Shown: positions 50,008 to 60,098, counted from the stretch's first letter. The stretch is DNA of 60,174 bases from JAKQEM01 sp964391185 (GCA_964391185.1 CAYMIX010000008.1:1-60174); one strand, 5' to 3'. Translations and numbers: made by a program. Notes: generated from the sequence alone by a model not told the origin.

Positions 50008-51666
50008 ATGTCACAAATACCACTGACCGTCGCATACTTCACGATGGAAATCGGTCTTCGGAGCGATATGCCGACGTATGCTGGTGGCCTTGGCATGCTC
50101 GCGGCGGACATTATGCGCTCAGCGGCAGACCTCGGAACAAAGGCTGCGTGTATGACGGTGTGTTGGCAGCACGGGTACATGCGCCAAGTTATCCAAAAGG
50201 ATGGCAATCAGCAGTATGAGGATGTGACGTGGGACCCAGCAAAAATACTCACCAAGCTCGATCCTGTTGTCGAAGTGAAAATCGAAGGTCGCACAGTGAA
50301 CATTGGTGTGTGGAAATTTGATCTTCAAGGCCGGGGTGGAATAGTGCCGGTGTATTTTTTGGATACAAATATCGATGGGAACTCTGACGACGATAAAAAT
50401 ATCACGAATCATTTATATGGTGGTGATCATGCGATGCGTCTTCGTCAGGAAATTGTTCTGGGAATCGGTGGTGTGAAAATGTTGCGCGCACTCGGTCACA
50501 CAGATATCGGCACATTTCATATGAACGAAGGTCACGCAGCGTTCCTCACATTGGAATTGCTTCGTGAACATGGTTTCAACGACGATGCTGTTCGGAAGCA
50601 TTGTGCATTTACCACGCACACACCCATTCCTGCGGGTCATGATATTTTTGATTACGATCTTGCGTGGCGTATCGCTGGTGATCAGTTGCCTTGGCACATC
50701 AAAGATCTTGCAGGTCAGGATGCATTATCCACGACCGTTCTTGCGATGACGCTGAGTCGTTACACATGCGGCGTTTCGCGCGTCCACGGACAAGTCACAC
50801 GGGGAATGTTCCCAGGTCGCGAGATCGATTTTATTACGAATGGAATACATGCGGAGCACTGGGCATGTGCGGAAATGCAAGCATTGTTCGATCGTCACAT
50901 TCCTGGTTGGCGCGAAGATCCAATGCTTTTTACGACACGCGCGGGACAGCTACCGGATGCCGATCTTTGGCAGGCACATATGAGCGCAAAGAAGCGCTTG
51001 ATTGATGTGGTGAATGCACATACGGATGATCCATTTGATATCGGTACACTGACCATCGCGAGTGCACGTCGTGTGGTGTCGTACAAGCGTCCAGAATTGC
51101 TGTATACAAACCTCGAACGTCTCGCGGAAGTATGTCATGGACGCGTGCAAATTATTCATGCTGGTAATGCGCACCCAAGCGACAGCTTTGGACAGGACAC
51201 GATTAAGCGCATGATCGAGCGATCCAAAACTCTTCGCGATAAAGTGAAGATCGTATACCTCGAAAATTACAGTCCAGACCTCGCACAAGTTCTTGTGAGT
51301 GGCGCGGATGTGTGGCTGAACACACCTACGCGGTTGCATGAAGCGTCGGGAACATCGGGGATGAAAGCATCGGTCAATGGAGGCTTGAACCTTTCAACGC
51401 TCGATGGTTGGTGGATCGAGGGATATGAACGTGATGCACAATCAGGTTGGCGTATTGGCCCGCTTGCGAGCGCACTTGATGCAGATGACACACGCAAAGT
51501 TGACGCGGAAGATTTGTATACGCAGTTGCAGTATCAGGTGCTCCCCGATTACTACGAACGCGACCACACACGTTGGATGTCACGCATGAAGCGTTCGGTC
51601 GCTCTCATTGGATTTTTTAATACTCATCGATGTGTCCATGAGTACATCGAGAAGGCATGGCGATAA
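50008..51666 (+). CDS. glgP: Alpha-glucan (glycogen/maltodextrin) phosphorylase, short type
   Basis: A 552-aa GT35 enzyme that releases glucose 1-phosphate from alpha-1,4-glucans with PLP. The PLP lysine is Lys453 in GTSGMKASVNGGLNLS; other signatures are MEIGLRSDMPTYAGGLG, HMNEGHAAFLTLELLRE, FTTHTPIPAGHD and ARRVVSYKRPELL. It belongs to the short archaeal/bacterial type (550-720 aa), lacking the N-terminal extension of the E. coli enzyme. It is divergent from the phosphohexomutase, so both supply hexose phosphate. The start lies 6 nt after a perfect TATAAT. Confidence 0.93.
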   Translation: MSQIPLTVAYFTMEIGLRSDMPTYAGGLGMLAADIMRSAADLGTKAACMTVCWQHGYMRQVIQKDGNQQYEDVTWDPAKILTKLDPVVEVKIEGRTVNIGVWKFDLQGRGGIVPVYFLDTNIDGNSDDDKNITNHLYGGDHAMRLRQEIVLGIGGVKMLRALGHTDIGTFHMNEGHAAFLTLELLREHGFNDDAVRKHCAFTTHTPIPAGHDIFDYDLAWRIAGDQLPWHIKDLAGQDALSTTVLAMTLSRYTCGVSRVHGQVTRGMFPGREIDFITNGIHAEHWACAEMQALFDRHIPGWREDPMLFTTRAGQLPDADLWQAHMSAKKRLIDVVNAHTDDPFDIGTLTIASARRVVSYKRPELLYTNLERLAEVCHGRVQIIHAGNAHPSDSFGQDTIKRMIERSKTLRDKVKIVYLENYSPDLAQVLVSGADVWLNTPTRLHEASGTSGMKASVNGGLNLSTLDGWWIEGYERDAQSGWRIGPLASALDADDTRKVDAEDLYTQLQYQVLPDYYERDHTRWMSRMKRSVALIGFFNTHRCVHEYIEKAWR

Positions 51667-51774
51667 TGATGAGAATACTTTGCGGATTGTAAAGCAATAT
51701 TGACGAATTGTATCGAGCATTGCCTTGTGTGATAGAGGGTATTCATTTAATTTGTTTTACTTCCTTTTTCACTC

Positions 51775-53589
51775 ATGCGTTTTCTCTCATCCGTTACACG
51801 TGTAGTCGTTCTGAACATGGTGTTCGTCAGTACGGTTCCAGTCGCCTTCGCGGATTCTATGTTCAATTCACCGCTGGTGGGTTCTATCGGAGAGCAGAAT
51901 GTCGATGTCTTCAGTGAAAATATTACCTATATTATTCAGCAAGCAGTGGATGATGCATTGCAAGATGCATCTATCGATAACGATGCTGCGACAAACCTGA
52001 CAGCAAACCAAGATGTGTACTCACAGAACATTGTCGATATCGAACAGAATTGCGCGTTTGGCAGTGGGAGCAATGCGGTGTGTATCGAGGAAGCTGCACC
52101 GCTTGTGCTCACCGCAGGTGTCCAAAATATCAATGCACTCTCACAAAACCTGATGGGCATTTTGCAACAGGCTGACTCGGACAGCGATCAGCATTCGAAT
52201 GCAAGTGGCTCAGCTCTTACGACTGTAGGTGCTACACAGACCGTCACATCCGATACGATCGTCGAGATTTTCCAGGATTGCCAAGTGCACACAGGTGTGT
52301 GTGTGCAGCGAGCATTGCCACAGGTTCTCACACTTGCGTCGCAGGTGATTGCTGCTGCTGCATATAACGAATTGGACATCATCCAGCAGTCGCAGAGCGG
52401 TGCGGTGCAAGAAGCGCGCGCAGACCTCGCTGCTGATGTTGTGGTCGATGCAGTGCAGAATATAGAAGCATACACATTCATGCGCCTCGCGCAGATGTGT
52501 GCGGTGGATGTGGGTTTGTGTGTCCAGCGCGCTCTCCCCATTGTGAAGACCGCCGTGCAACAAGTGGTGGATGCGCAGGCAGATAACGACGCTGCGATTT
52601 GGCAAAATGGTGCAGAGGCTCAGCAAGCAGATGCAGACTCAGGTTCTTCCACGGATGTCGATGTCGAGCAGAATGTTGAAACACATACGGTGTTTGATAT
52701 GTTCCAGAGCTGCGAAGTGAATCAAGGTTTATGTTTGCAGGTAGATGCCGATGGCGTACCAACGTTTGTCTTCAAAGACGGAGAAGAGACAAACACAGGC
52801 GCATACGTTGGCAATCTCGATGAGACAACATTGCAGGAAGAATATTCTCGCGAGTCAGTGAGAACAGTCGCAAGTGGTATTTGTGATGGAAAGACATCGT
52901 GCTCGATGGTCGATCGTCTACTGTTCTGGTTGTTTGGACCTGAGCCAGAGACGGAGGTTCCTACGGTAACATCATCATCAGTTGGTGGCAGCATCAGTAA
53001 TGATTCGAGCGCATCGCGCCGCGGTCATTCCACCAACGTTCTTTCCGCGACTGTTGATTTTCTCGTTGCACAATTTGGTGAAAATACTACTTCTGCTACC
53101 CCATCATTCGGCGGATCATCCTCTGTTCTCATGAGTGAGACACAGCTGTCTGTCGTGTGTTCTGTACGTAAACATTTGCTCAAAGAACAAGGCGACGGAG
53201 CAATCTGGACGTGGACGGCGGATTATCTTTCTGAGGCGATGGATGTGTCTGCAACAGTTCTCTTTGATGCATTGCAGAGGGAGGAAACATGCCCGCAGAA
53301 TGCAGTAAAGGAGGAAAAAGTTGCACTCAATGTATTCCCCGTCGCATCTGACGGACCTGTTTCGAGCAATTCATTCTGGAATGCGTGCGTGCGCGGTGAA
53401 CGGATGACACTCAATGAAATTAAGTCATCCGCTGAACGAAACGAAGATGGCGTATTCCGCACATGTGCGTCGTATCACACGCAGGACAGCTGGTATCACC
53501 CAGACTTGCACGTGCATTTTACGTGGAATGTTGACACGGGTGAACTGAAGCTGCCGAAGGGGTATGTGCCAGAAGTAATGGAGATGTAA
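51775..53589 (+). CDS. Secreted Gln/Asp-rich repeat protein (amyloid-like)
   Basis: A 604-aa protein: signal peptide (about 1-27, VPVAFA-DSM), then six or so degenerate repeats of about 45 residues (to about residue 320) with VxQNIxxxSQN, I[IL]QQ and CVQRALPxVLT; the spacing of Gln and Asn recalls the curlin-like protein at 41661. Paired Cys recur in each unit (CxxxxGVCVQRALP). The C-terminal part (about 340-600) is less repetitive, with a Ser-rich linker and four more Cys. No anchor is visible. A fibre or adhesin role is inference; its cysteines are candidate DsbA substrates. Confidence 0.72.
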   Translation: MRFLSSVTRVVVLNMVFVSTVPVAFADSMFNSPLVGSIGEQNVDVFSENITYIIQQAVDDALQDASIDNDAATNLTANQDVYSQNIVDIEQNCAFGSGSNAVCIEEAAPLVLTAGVQNINALSQNLMGILQQADSDSDQHSNASGSALTTVGATQTVTSDTIVEIFQDCQVHTGVCVQRALPQVLTLASQVIAAAAYNELDIIQQSQSGAVQEARADLAADVVVDAVQNIEAYTFMRLAQMCAVDVGLCVQRALPIVKTAVQQVVDAQADNDAAIWQNGAEAQQADADSGSSTDVDVEQNVETHTVFDMFQSCEVNQGLCLQVDADGVPTFVFKDGEETNTGAYVGNLDETTLQEEYSRESVRTVASGICDGKTSCSMVDRLLFWLFGPEPETEVPTVTSSSVGGSISNDSSASRRGHSTNVLSATVDFLVAQFGENTTSATPSFGGSSSVLMSETQLSVVCSVRKHLLKEQGDGAIWTWTADYLSEAMDVSATVLFDALQREETCPQNAVKEEKVALNVFPVASDGPVSSNSFWNACVRGERMTLNEIKSSAERNEDGVFRTCASYHTQDSWYHPDLHVHFTWNVDTGELKLPKGYVPEVMEM

Positions 53590-53602
53590 AAGAAGGTGTA
53601 TG

Positions 53603-54352
53603 ATGCTTGGTATGAGCATCACTCCAGCACAACTTGCACGCCATCGCTCCGATGAACATCACGGTCATCGTTTGGGTTCGTATATTCGTGAAATAGTGTA
53701 CGGTGGAAATGATGGCATCGTGACGACATTTGCCGTGGTAGCAGGAACAGTTGGTGCTGATCTACCGAACTACGTCATTATTATTCTTGGTCTTGCAAAC
53801 TTATTTGCCGACGGACTTTCGATGGCGACGGGAGCGTATCTTTCAGAGAAATCTGACCAGGCACAATGGAAACGCATTCGTGGTGAGGAGATGAAAGAAA
53901 TTGAAGATCACCCAGAAATGGAGCGCGCAGAAATAGGGGAATATCTCGCATCATTAGGTTTTGCTGGTAATGACCTCAAGCGAGCAATTGATGTTATAAC
54001 GAGTGATACAAAACGATGGGTAGATGTAATGATGATTGCGGAACACGGACATGCAGGGTCGGAAGATTCTCATCCGTTGATAGATGGGCTGATGACATTT
54101 TGTTCGTTCACGGTGTTCGGAACTATCCCGCTCCTTCCGTACTTTATAAACATCGCACAAGAGTCGCGCTTTTCCGTCGCTATCGTGAGCGCCTTTGGTG
54201 CGCTTGTGCTTCTTGGAGCGGCACGCAGTTATGTGACTCGCGAAAAGTTGTACCGTGGCCCCATCGAAATCGTATTCGTTGGTGCGCTTGGGGCTGTCGT
54301 TGCCTATGTGGTAGGTATACTCCTGCGATCAGTCGTGGGGATGGCGATATAA
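53603..54352 (+). CDS. VIT/CCC1-family metal transporter
   Basis: A 249-aa membrane protein of the VIT1/CCC1 family (Fe2+/Mn2+ transport). The first helix pair has IREIVYGGNDGIVTTFAVVAGT and the second LANLFADGLSMATGAYLSEKS, the hallmark motifs; a cytoplasmic metal-binding-like Glu-rich loop (EEMKEIEDHPEMERAEI) follows, then three C-terminal helices. Length is typical (about 230-250). It has a recognisable AGAAGG Shine-Dalgarno sequence 6 nt upstream of the ATG at 53603; ATG at 53600 and 53612 are alternatives. It may send iron or manganese across the membrane. Confidence 0.9.
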   Translation: MLGMSITPAQLARHRSDEHHGHRLGSYIREIVYGGNDGIVTTFAVVAGTVGADLPNYVIIILGLANLFADGLSMATGAYLSEKSDQAQWKRIRGEEMKEIEDHPEMERAEIGEYLASLGFAGNDLKRAIDVITSDTKRWVDVMMIAEHGHAGSEDSHPLIDGLMTFCSFTVFGTIPLLPYFINIAQESRFSVAIVSAFGALVLLGAARSYVTREKLYRGPIEIVFVGALGAVVAYVVGILLRSVVGMAI

Positions 54353-54374
54353 GTTTGTTCGCCCGCTAGACCAG

Positions 54375-54405
54375 CCGTTCTGCTAGGCGGTAGAACGGTT
54401 TTTTT
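54375..54405 (+). terminator. Intrinsic terminator after the VIT gene
   Basis: CCGTTCT (54375-54381) pairs with AGAACGG (54392-54398), 10-nt loop, seven T residues. Confidence 0.85.
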
Positions 54406-54428
54406 GTTTTACATAAGCCAAAATAGGT

Positions 54429-54463
54429 ATAAGCTGTGATGCTTATTTTAAATCGCGTATAGT
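54429..54463 (+). promoter_or_regulatory. Putative promoter and inverted repeat of the giant gene
   Basis: ATAAGC-N6-GCTTAT (54429-54446) is followed by TATAGT (54458-54463), a likely -10. The long leader to the ATG at 54532 is pyrimidine-rich and has no Shine-Dalgarno site. Confidence 0.4.
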
Positions 54464-54531
54464 AAGGGTTCGTTCTTTGGCACATCATCCAATTACTTAC
54501 GGTTTCTATCTCATCCAATCCCTCCTCTCCC

Positions 54532-57500
54532 ATGAATGAGAAGTCTTCGTTCACGTTGGTGTCTCGAATTGTCACAGTCATATTTCTTGTAAGTATTCTT
54601 GCTCAACCGGCTTATGCTGCGAGCTCTTCCTCCAGAAGTTCATCGTCTTCTTCCAGGATAAGCTCTTCGAGCGTCAAAACATCAAGCTCAAAATCAAGCT
54701 CGTCATCATCCCGAACATCCTCACGTTCTTCGTCATCTGTGCGAACAAGTTCGTCGAGCTCCAGAATTTCTTCGATAGTTTCAACATCTCGCAGTAGTTC
54801 ATCCGTTATGGTTGCTTCTACATCGCGTAGTAGTTCTTCGGTTGCAGTTTCTTCTATAGCACCAATCAGTTCGAGCAGCTCCAGTCGTTCGTCTTCTTCG
54901 TTGATTGCAAGCAGTATTGCTTCGTCAGTTGCATCTACAGCACTGAGCAGCAGCCTTGCGTCATCAGTCATACCAAGTAGTTCGTCTTCTGCAGTAGCGT
55001 CAATCATTCTCGGATGGCCGGCACAAACAAATCTTCCGCAAGGCATAGATGAAATGATTAAGCCTGCAGATGGAGATCACATCTACGTTGCAAAAATTAG
55101 TCCTGATCAACAGCGCATCGCGCTTGCACTGCGTAGCGGTAACGTCAAGATTCTAGATGCACGTACCGGTCAGACAGTACATACTTTTGTAGCCGGAGCT
55201 AGTTATGTCAAAACTCTTGATTGGAGTCCGGATGGCAAAACACTTGTCACAGGATCGAATGATAAAACTGTGCGCGCATTTGATACCACAACCTGGACAG
55301 AGAAATGGAACGTCCCTGCACAATCATATGTTGATCGGGTGGAGATTGATCCGACCGGTGGGAGCATCGCGATTACCGAATTTACCTATGGCATTCGCTT
55401 TCTTCAGATGACCAATGGCGCAGCTGTTCTTTCTCTTCCAGAGAATGTTCAACAGAACGCCGCAATGGCACCATTTAGCCCCTCTTTTGTCGGTAGTGAT
55501 CCCTACATTGTTTTTGCCGTTCAGCGCAGGATTCTTTTTTCGATGATCGGCCAACCGGGCGGAGATCTTCTCACGACTAGCCGTGACATCAGCGTTGTGC
55601 GTGCAAGCTCCGATAGTCGCTGGATTGCCGTCGGACAAGATGCCGGTGGAGTCACTGTTTATTCTCTTGAGACCGGTGATATTTTCACAGTCCAGACTAA
55701 TACAGAATGGGTGACAGACATCGCGTTTACTCCAACAAATAATGGATTTGTAACCACAGGAAGAGACAGTGCAATCCTTTGGACATTCCCTACGGATGGC
55801 ACAGCTCCAGTCCAAACTCAATCGTGGCAATTACCAGGCAATGCAGACAGTGTTGATATTACTGCTGCAGGAAAAATTATTGTTTCAGCATTCACTGATA
55901 AGCCAACTCTTTTTGCGATGCATCTTCCTGGTGTAAGTGTGCAGAGCACTACATCAAGTTCTTCTGTTGCACAGAGCAGTATTGCTTCTTCTATCGCTTC
56001 GTCCGTCGTGTCGCAATCATCAACATCGTCAGCTTCGAATAACAGTTCGGTTTCTTCTGCAATGAGCGTGAGTAGTGTTTCTTCTATGCCTGCCACTGCT
56101 AGCGGAGCCCTGACAGAAGCGGAAATTGCAGCGGCGTTTGAAGAGCTGCGCATCAATGTTGAAACTGCTCGATTGGTGGATACAGCGGAGGTTATTCAGA
56201 ACTTGTACCAGTATGTGTTCACCAACACTCTTGCTGAACATATGTGGAGTGACCTTGCACTGCCAGAAGGTTTCCAACCAAAAGCCGGGGCAATCTCTGA
56301 TGATAACCATTTTCTCCTCGTTGCAGGAAACGATGGTCGCATATTGATTTACGTGGCTGGTACCGGAGAGCTATTCGGTGAAATGAGCGGTGATGGGAAT
56401 CCCATTTCGCGCGTGGCATTCCTTGGCGCCAGAAAAGTACTGGTCGGGTATGCGCAATCGATCAAGATCATGGATCTCGATGGAACAATCGTAAAAACTC
56501 TTCCCTACGACAGTCTGATAGAAAGTATCCAGGTGATTCCCGATAAACGTTTTGTTGTGACTGTTAATGGATCTCCGACACAACAGCACCGACAGTTATT
56601 CTATTCACCAGATGGAACTCTCACGCTAACACATCTCTTTAACAGAGATTGGGATCAGTTTTCTATCTCCGATGATGCCTCTGTGTTTTTGCCCAGTGGT
56701 GGCCCGTGGATTTCCGGTTGGTCGCCAGCCAAGAACACCGGCATATTTGACTATGATTTAATGACGCTCTTCGGAGGATCACATCCGAGTGTGCAAAAAG
56801 TCGCAATAGAAGGGAATGAAACTGCTGCCCATATTTTCATGGGCATACAGACCGATGGACAATCCGGCATCAGAGTTACCGATATTAAAGGAAAAGAAAT
56901 TGTGCGATTCGTATCGATGTGTGGCGGACAGTGTGTGAAGTTTGTAAAGAGCCTTGGCGGAGATGCAATTGTTGTAGGCGCTGGAAATTCTGTCATGTTC
57001 TACAAGCTCGAAGGTACCTTCCTTGGCTTGGTGAAAGAAGTTCCGATGACAAGTGGTACGTTGCTTTCAGCAGAACTCTCCACCGATGGATCGACGGTTA
57101 TTGCCCTGAAGTCCAATGGCGTCGTTGCGATTCCGGTTCCACCATCGATTGCTGATAACAAAATTATCAAAGCAGTTGTTTCCAAATTATCCATCATTAA
57201 CTTCGAATATTTCCCTGATGATGTCGCAGGCCGTCAGTTTGTGGCTAATCACAGGGCTCAGCTGCATGACCTTGTTGCACGCGCGAATCCAAACCTACAT
57301 CTCACCTATTCCGCCGATGAAATTTTTGCGAAGTTCATCGCAAGCTATCCGCAATATTCTGACGCTGAAATTGCGAAGCGTGCAGCGCCGGGAAGTTATG
57401 CATGGCAGAACGAAATGTACGTGCGCAATGCTGAGTATCAAAGATTCCGTGATGCGATTGGTTCCTACGATGCTGCCCTCAGTAAGATGGTGGAAGCCGC

Positions 57501-60084
57501 ATACAACGCGGTAGTGACACAAACAAATCTCGGTGACCCGACGCCCTACTTGCGTCAAGTGGAAGATGAACCGAAGTCACAGATGTATGGAACTTCATTC
57601 GATATTCTCCGGCTCATAGGAATTATCGTTCCAGATAAAGACACAGTGGTGAATGCGATTAAGAATACGATGGTGACGAAAGGAGATGATTTGATTTATT
57701 GGCAGACAGACTCTCGTGAAGAGGCGCAACGTGTTATTTATGAGTTCAATCATCCGGATTCAAACTATGCCGGCAGCGGCGAGCGTACGAGCTTCACATC
57801 AACTGAAATGGAGGAGATGGCGCGCAAGCAAGCGATTGCGAAATCACAATCAGGACTGGTGATGTATGCAGGGGATGGAGTGACGCCGATTGGAATTGGT
57901 GGAAAGACATTTGAAGAGATTGCAGCTCTACAAAGAGCACTAACCGGTAGTACTGCCATTGGTGACGTTGAGGGATATGGTTATTTGAGCACAGCATCAT
58001 TTGTTGGTGAGGGACTCACATGGAATCAATTGAACAAAGTACTGAGTTGGTACAACACGTATCGTCCAGCAATGCCAAGCACGAATCCTTCATTTGAAGA
58101 AATAATTTTGCACGGAATAAAAGCGCGACTGAGTTTCCTTGAGGGCAAGCGCATTAATGATCCAGATCTGGCAGATGTACTTTCAACTTTGTCGGATATC
58201 ACAGGCATTGATGTCACAAACCCAACAATACAGTTCTATTCATTTTCTAAACCACCACAAGTGGTTGCAAGCGGTCCACTCCTTGCAATGAATGATCAAG
58301 CGATGTTGGACGTTGGCAATCCTTCGATGGTTGCAATTACTTCATTGAATCCGATGGATTATGTTTTCAATTTTAATCCATCACTTTACATTCAACAGTT
58401 TGCTGAATGTTTTGCTACTGGCATTAGAAAATTGAAGGCAGCTGACCTTAAAAAGAATCCCATACAGAATATTCACATGACTCCTCGTCAGTCATATACA
58501 GTTGAGTTTGAGGTTCAAGGGGACTCAATGGTCAACGTTTGGTTTGATGGGGTGCCTACTCGTAATGTTAATCTCAAAGTCAACGGAGTATCTGCGACAC
58601 CTCATGGTACTGGGAATGCAGAATCGCTGTCTCTCAGATTGTCCAAAGGCACTTACACTGCAGTGGTAACAGATGGTACAGCCAGCATGACTACTGATTC
58701 GAATTTCATTGTTGCATTGAATATTTCTGTCCAGCAATTCAGTTCAGCAAATATTCCAGGAAGAGTATCTGTCGAATCGCCGGGCTCAATGCCAGTTATG
58801 CTTCGTTCACTGAACTCCTACACATTGGATGTTGCAAAGCCGATATGGATTGTAGCTCATGGAAGAACAGATTCGCCGGACAGTGGAAAAATGAAAGATC
58901 TCACAAAATCTCTTACTGATTATGCTCAAAACAAACAAAATGGAGCCCAAGTTGTGGTTATTGATTGGAACGAGGCTGCAAAGGATTTTAATTCAGTTGC
59001 CCCGAATGCATTCGATCTGAGTAATTCACGTTGGACAAAGGCAATTGGCGAATGGACTGCTAATTCTCTTATAAATATAAGTGAAGCCATAGATCCATCA
59101 CAAGTAAGTGGATTTTTCCACAGCCATGGAAACGGCGTTGGATATCATATGGCCAAAAAGCTGTTTATTCGGAGTGAAAAGAAAATCAATTTGTTTGTAG
59201 GTTTGGATGTTGCAAAGAATCCACCTGGCCTCGGAACCCCAGAAATTGCGGAAATAGATTTGTCTCGATTCGCAGCGCGCAGCATAGCCTTCGATAGTTC
59301 ATGGATGGGAGATGGTAAGTTTGCAGGAACAGCTGCACAATCGTTCTTGATTCAGCCTAATTCAGATGATGTAGATCCAACCAATGGTGGCCTTACTGCA
59401 TTTGCTGATGATGAAACGCTTCAACATGGTATGGCTGTTACTGCATTTGCTTATCTTGTTCGTGAAAGCATGCAGTCTAGCCCAAACATTTTTGGCAGGT
59501 ATTTTAGTCTTGAGAGTTTATTAAGCGGCATTGCGACATTTGAGCACAAGATTAATATTCTTACGGGTGATGATCCGATTATGGGCGGGGTTGTCTATGA
59601 AGGACTCATAACAGCTGAAGTTTCGCGCTACAATGGATCGCTCTTCGCTGTTCCTATATCAATACAGTACCGAAGGCTGGATGATCTCGCTGTGCGTGAA
59701 TCCACATCGGAAGCAAAAATGACTGACATGGAAAATGTTCTTCTTACGTCATCAACACAAATGTCTTCATGGGTGGGAGATGTAAATGCAAGAAACGTTT
59801 ATTTGCTCAATTCATCCTCTGCAAGAACTGCGAAACTGCATTTCATTTTACCTAAGGCAGTTACACAGCTCCTTGTGACTGTGAGTGAAAATCAATCAGG
59901 TTTCCAGCCAGATGACTTGTCTGTAAGACAGCAAATTGTTACTGCTAATAACCCAGATGTAATTGTAAACCTTGGTCAGGGATCTTACTTCGTAACAGTG
60001 AAACAATTTGCGTCGTCGCAGTCGCTCCTCTTTATGGGAAATGCATTGGATGCAGATGTCCCGTATGGAATTTCGATGGAATAA
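54532..60084 (+). CDS. Giant exported Ser-rich / double WD40 / alpha-beta-hydrolase / PPC-like protein
   Basis: A 1850-aa protein: signal peptide (about 1-30, QPAYAAS), Ser-rich stalk (31-165), first WD40 set (about 180-480; YVKTLDWSPDGKTLVTGSND), second Ser linker (490-555), second WD40 set (about 590-880), helical region (to about 1300), PPC-like beta domain (VEFEVQGDSMVNVWFDG), alpha/beta-hydrolase with HGRTDSPDSGKM and candidate triad Ser1531 (FFHSHGNG), Asp1559 (VGLDVAKN), His1632 (LQHGMAV), and a C-terminal PPC-like domain (SWVGDVNARNVYLL). It is paralogous to the protein at 17506-22863 along the hydrolase and PPC parts. No anchor at the end. Secreted lipase/esterase-like activity is inference. 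Confidence 0.87.
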   Translation: MNEKSSFTLVSRIVTVIFLVSILAQPAYAASSSSRSSSSSSRISSSSVKTSSSKSSSSSSRTSSRSSSSVRTSSSSSRISSIVSTSRSSSSVMVASTSRSSSSVAVSSIAPISSSSSSRSSSSLIASSIASSVASTALSSSLASSVIPSSSSSAVASIILGWPAQTNLPQGIDEMIKPADGDHIYVAKISPDQQRIALALRSGNVKILDARTGQTVHTFVAGASYVKTLDWSPDGKTLVTGSNDKTVRAFDTTTWTEKWNVPAQSYVDRVEIDPTGGSIAITEFTYGIRFLQMTNGAAVLSLPENVQQNAAMAPFSPSFVGSDPYIVFAVQRRILFSMIGQPGGDLLTTSRDISVVRASSDSRWIAVGQDAGGVTVYSLETGDIFTVQTNTEWVTDIAFTPTNNGFVTTGRDSAILWTFPTDGTAPVQTQSWQLPGNADSVDITAAGKIIVSAFTDKPTLFAMHLPGVSVQSTTSSSSVAQSSIASSIASSVVSQSSTSSASNNSSVSSAMSVSSVSSMPATASGALTEAEIAAAFEELRINVETARLVDTAEVIQNLYQYVFTNTLAEHMWSDLALPEGFQPKAGAISDDNHFLLVAGNDGRILIYVAGTGELFGEMSGDGNPISRVAFLGARKVLVGYAQSIKIMDLDGTIVKTLPYDSLIESIQVIPDKRFVVTVNGSPTQQHRQLFYSPDGTLTLTHLFNRDWDQFSISDDASVFLPSGGPWISGWSPAKNTGIFDYDLMTLFGGSHPSVQKVAIEGNETAAHIFMGIQTDGQSGIRVTDIKGKEIVRFVSMCGGQCVKFVKSLGGDAIVVGAGNSVMFYKLEGTFLGLVKEVPMTSGTLLSAELSTDGSTVIALKSNGVVAIPVPPSIADNKIIKAVVSKLSIINFEYFPDDVAGRQFVANHRAQLHDLVARANPNLHLTYSADEIFAKFIASYPQYSDAEIAKRAAPGSYAWQNEMYVRNAEYQRFRDAIGSYDAALSKMVEAAYNAVVTQTNLGDPTPYLRQVEDEPKSQMYGTSFDILRLIGIIVPDKDTVVNAIKNTMVTKGDDLIYWQTDSREEAQRVIYEFNHPDSNYAGSGERTSFTSTEMEEMARKQAIAKSQSGLVMYAGDGVTPIGIGGKTFEEIAALQRALTGSTAIGDVEGYGYLSTASFVGEGLTWNQLNKVLSWYNTYRPAMPSTNPSFEEIILHGIKARLSFLEGKRINDPDLADVLSTLSDITGIDVTNPTIQFYSFSKPPQVVASGPLLAMNDQAMLDVGNPSMVAITSLNPMDYVFNFNPSLYIQQFAECFATGIRKLKAADLKKNPIQNIHMTPRQSYTVEFEVQGDSMVNVWFDGVPTRNVNLKVNGVSATPHGTGNAESLSLRLSKGTYTAVVTDGTASMTTDSNFIVALNISVQQFSSANIPGRVSVESPGSMPVMLRSLNSYTLDVAKPIWIVAHGRTDSPDSGKMKDLTKSLTDYAQNKQNGAQVVVIDWNEAAKDFNSVAPNAFDLSNSRWTKAIGEWTANSLINISEAIDPSQVSGFFHSHGNGVGYHMAKKLFIRSEKKINLFVGLDVAKNPPGLGTPEIAEIDLSRFAARSIAFDSSWMGDGKFAGTAAQSFLIQPNSDDVDPTNGGLTAFADDETLQHGMAVTAFAYLVRESMQSSPNIFGRYFSLESLLSGIATFEHKINILTGDDPIMGGVVYEGLITAEVSRYNGSLFAVPISIQYRRLDDLAVRESTSEAKMTDMENVLLTSSTQMSSWVGDVNARNVYLLNSSSARTAKLHFILPKAVTQLLVTVSENQSGFQPDDLSVRQQIVTANNPDVIVNLGQGSYFVTVKQFASSQSLLFMGNALDADVPYGISME

Positions 60085-60098
60085 ATATTCTTTGCAGA

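Noticed and set aside
54612..55046. An acidic 144-codon minus-strand frame
   Set aside because: Complement of the Ser-rich stalk of the giant protein.
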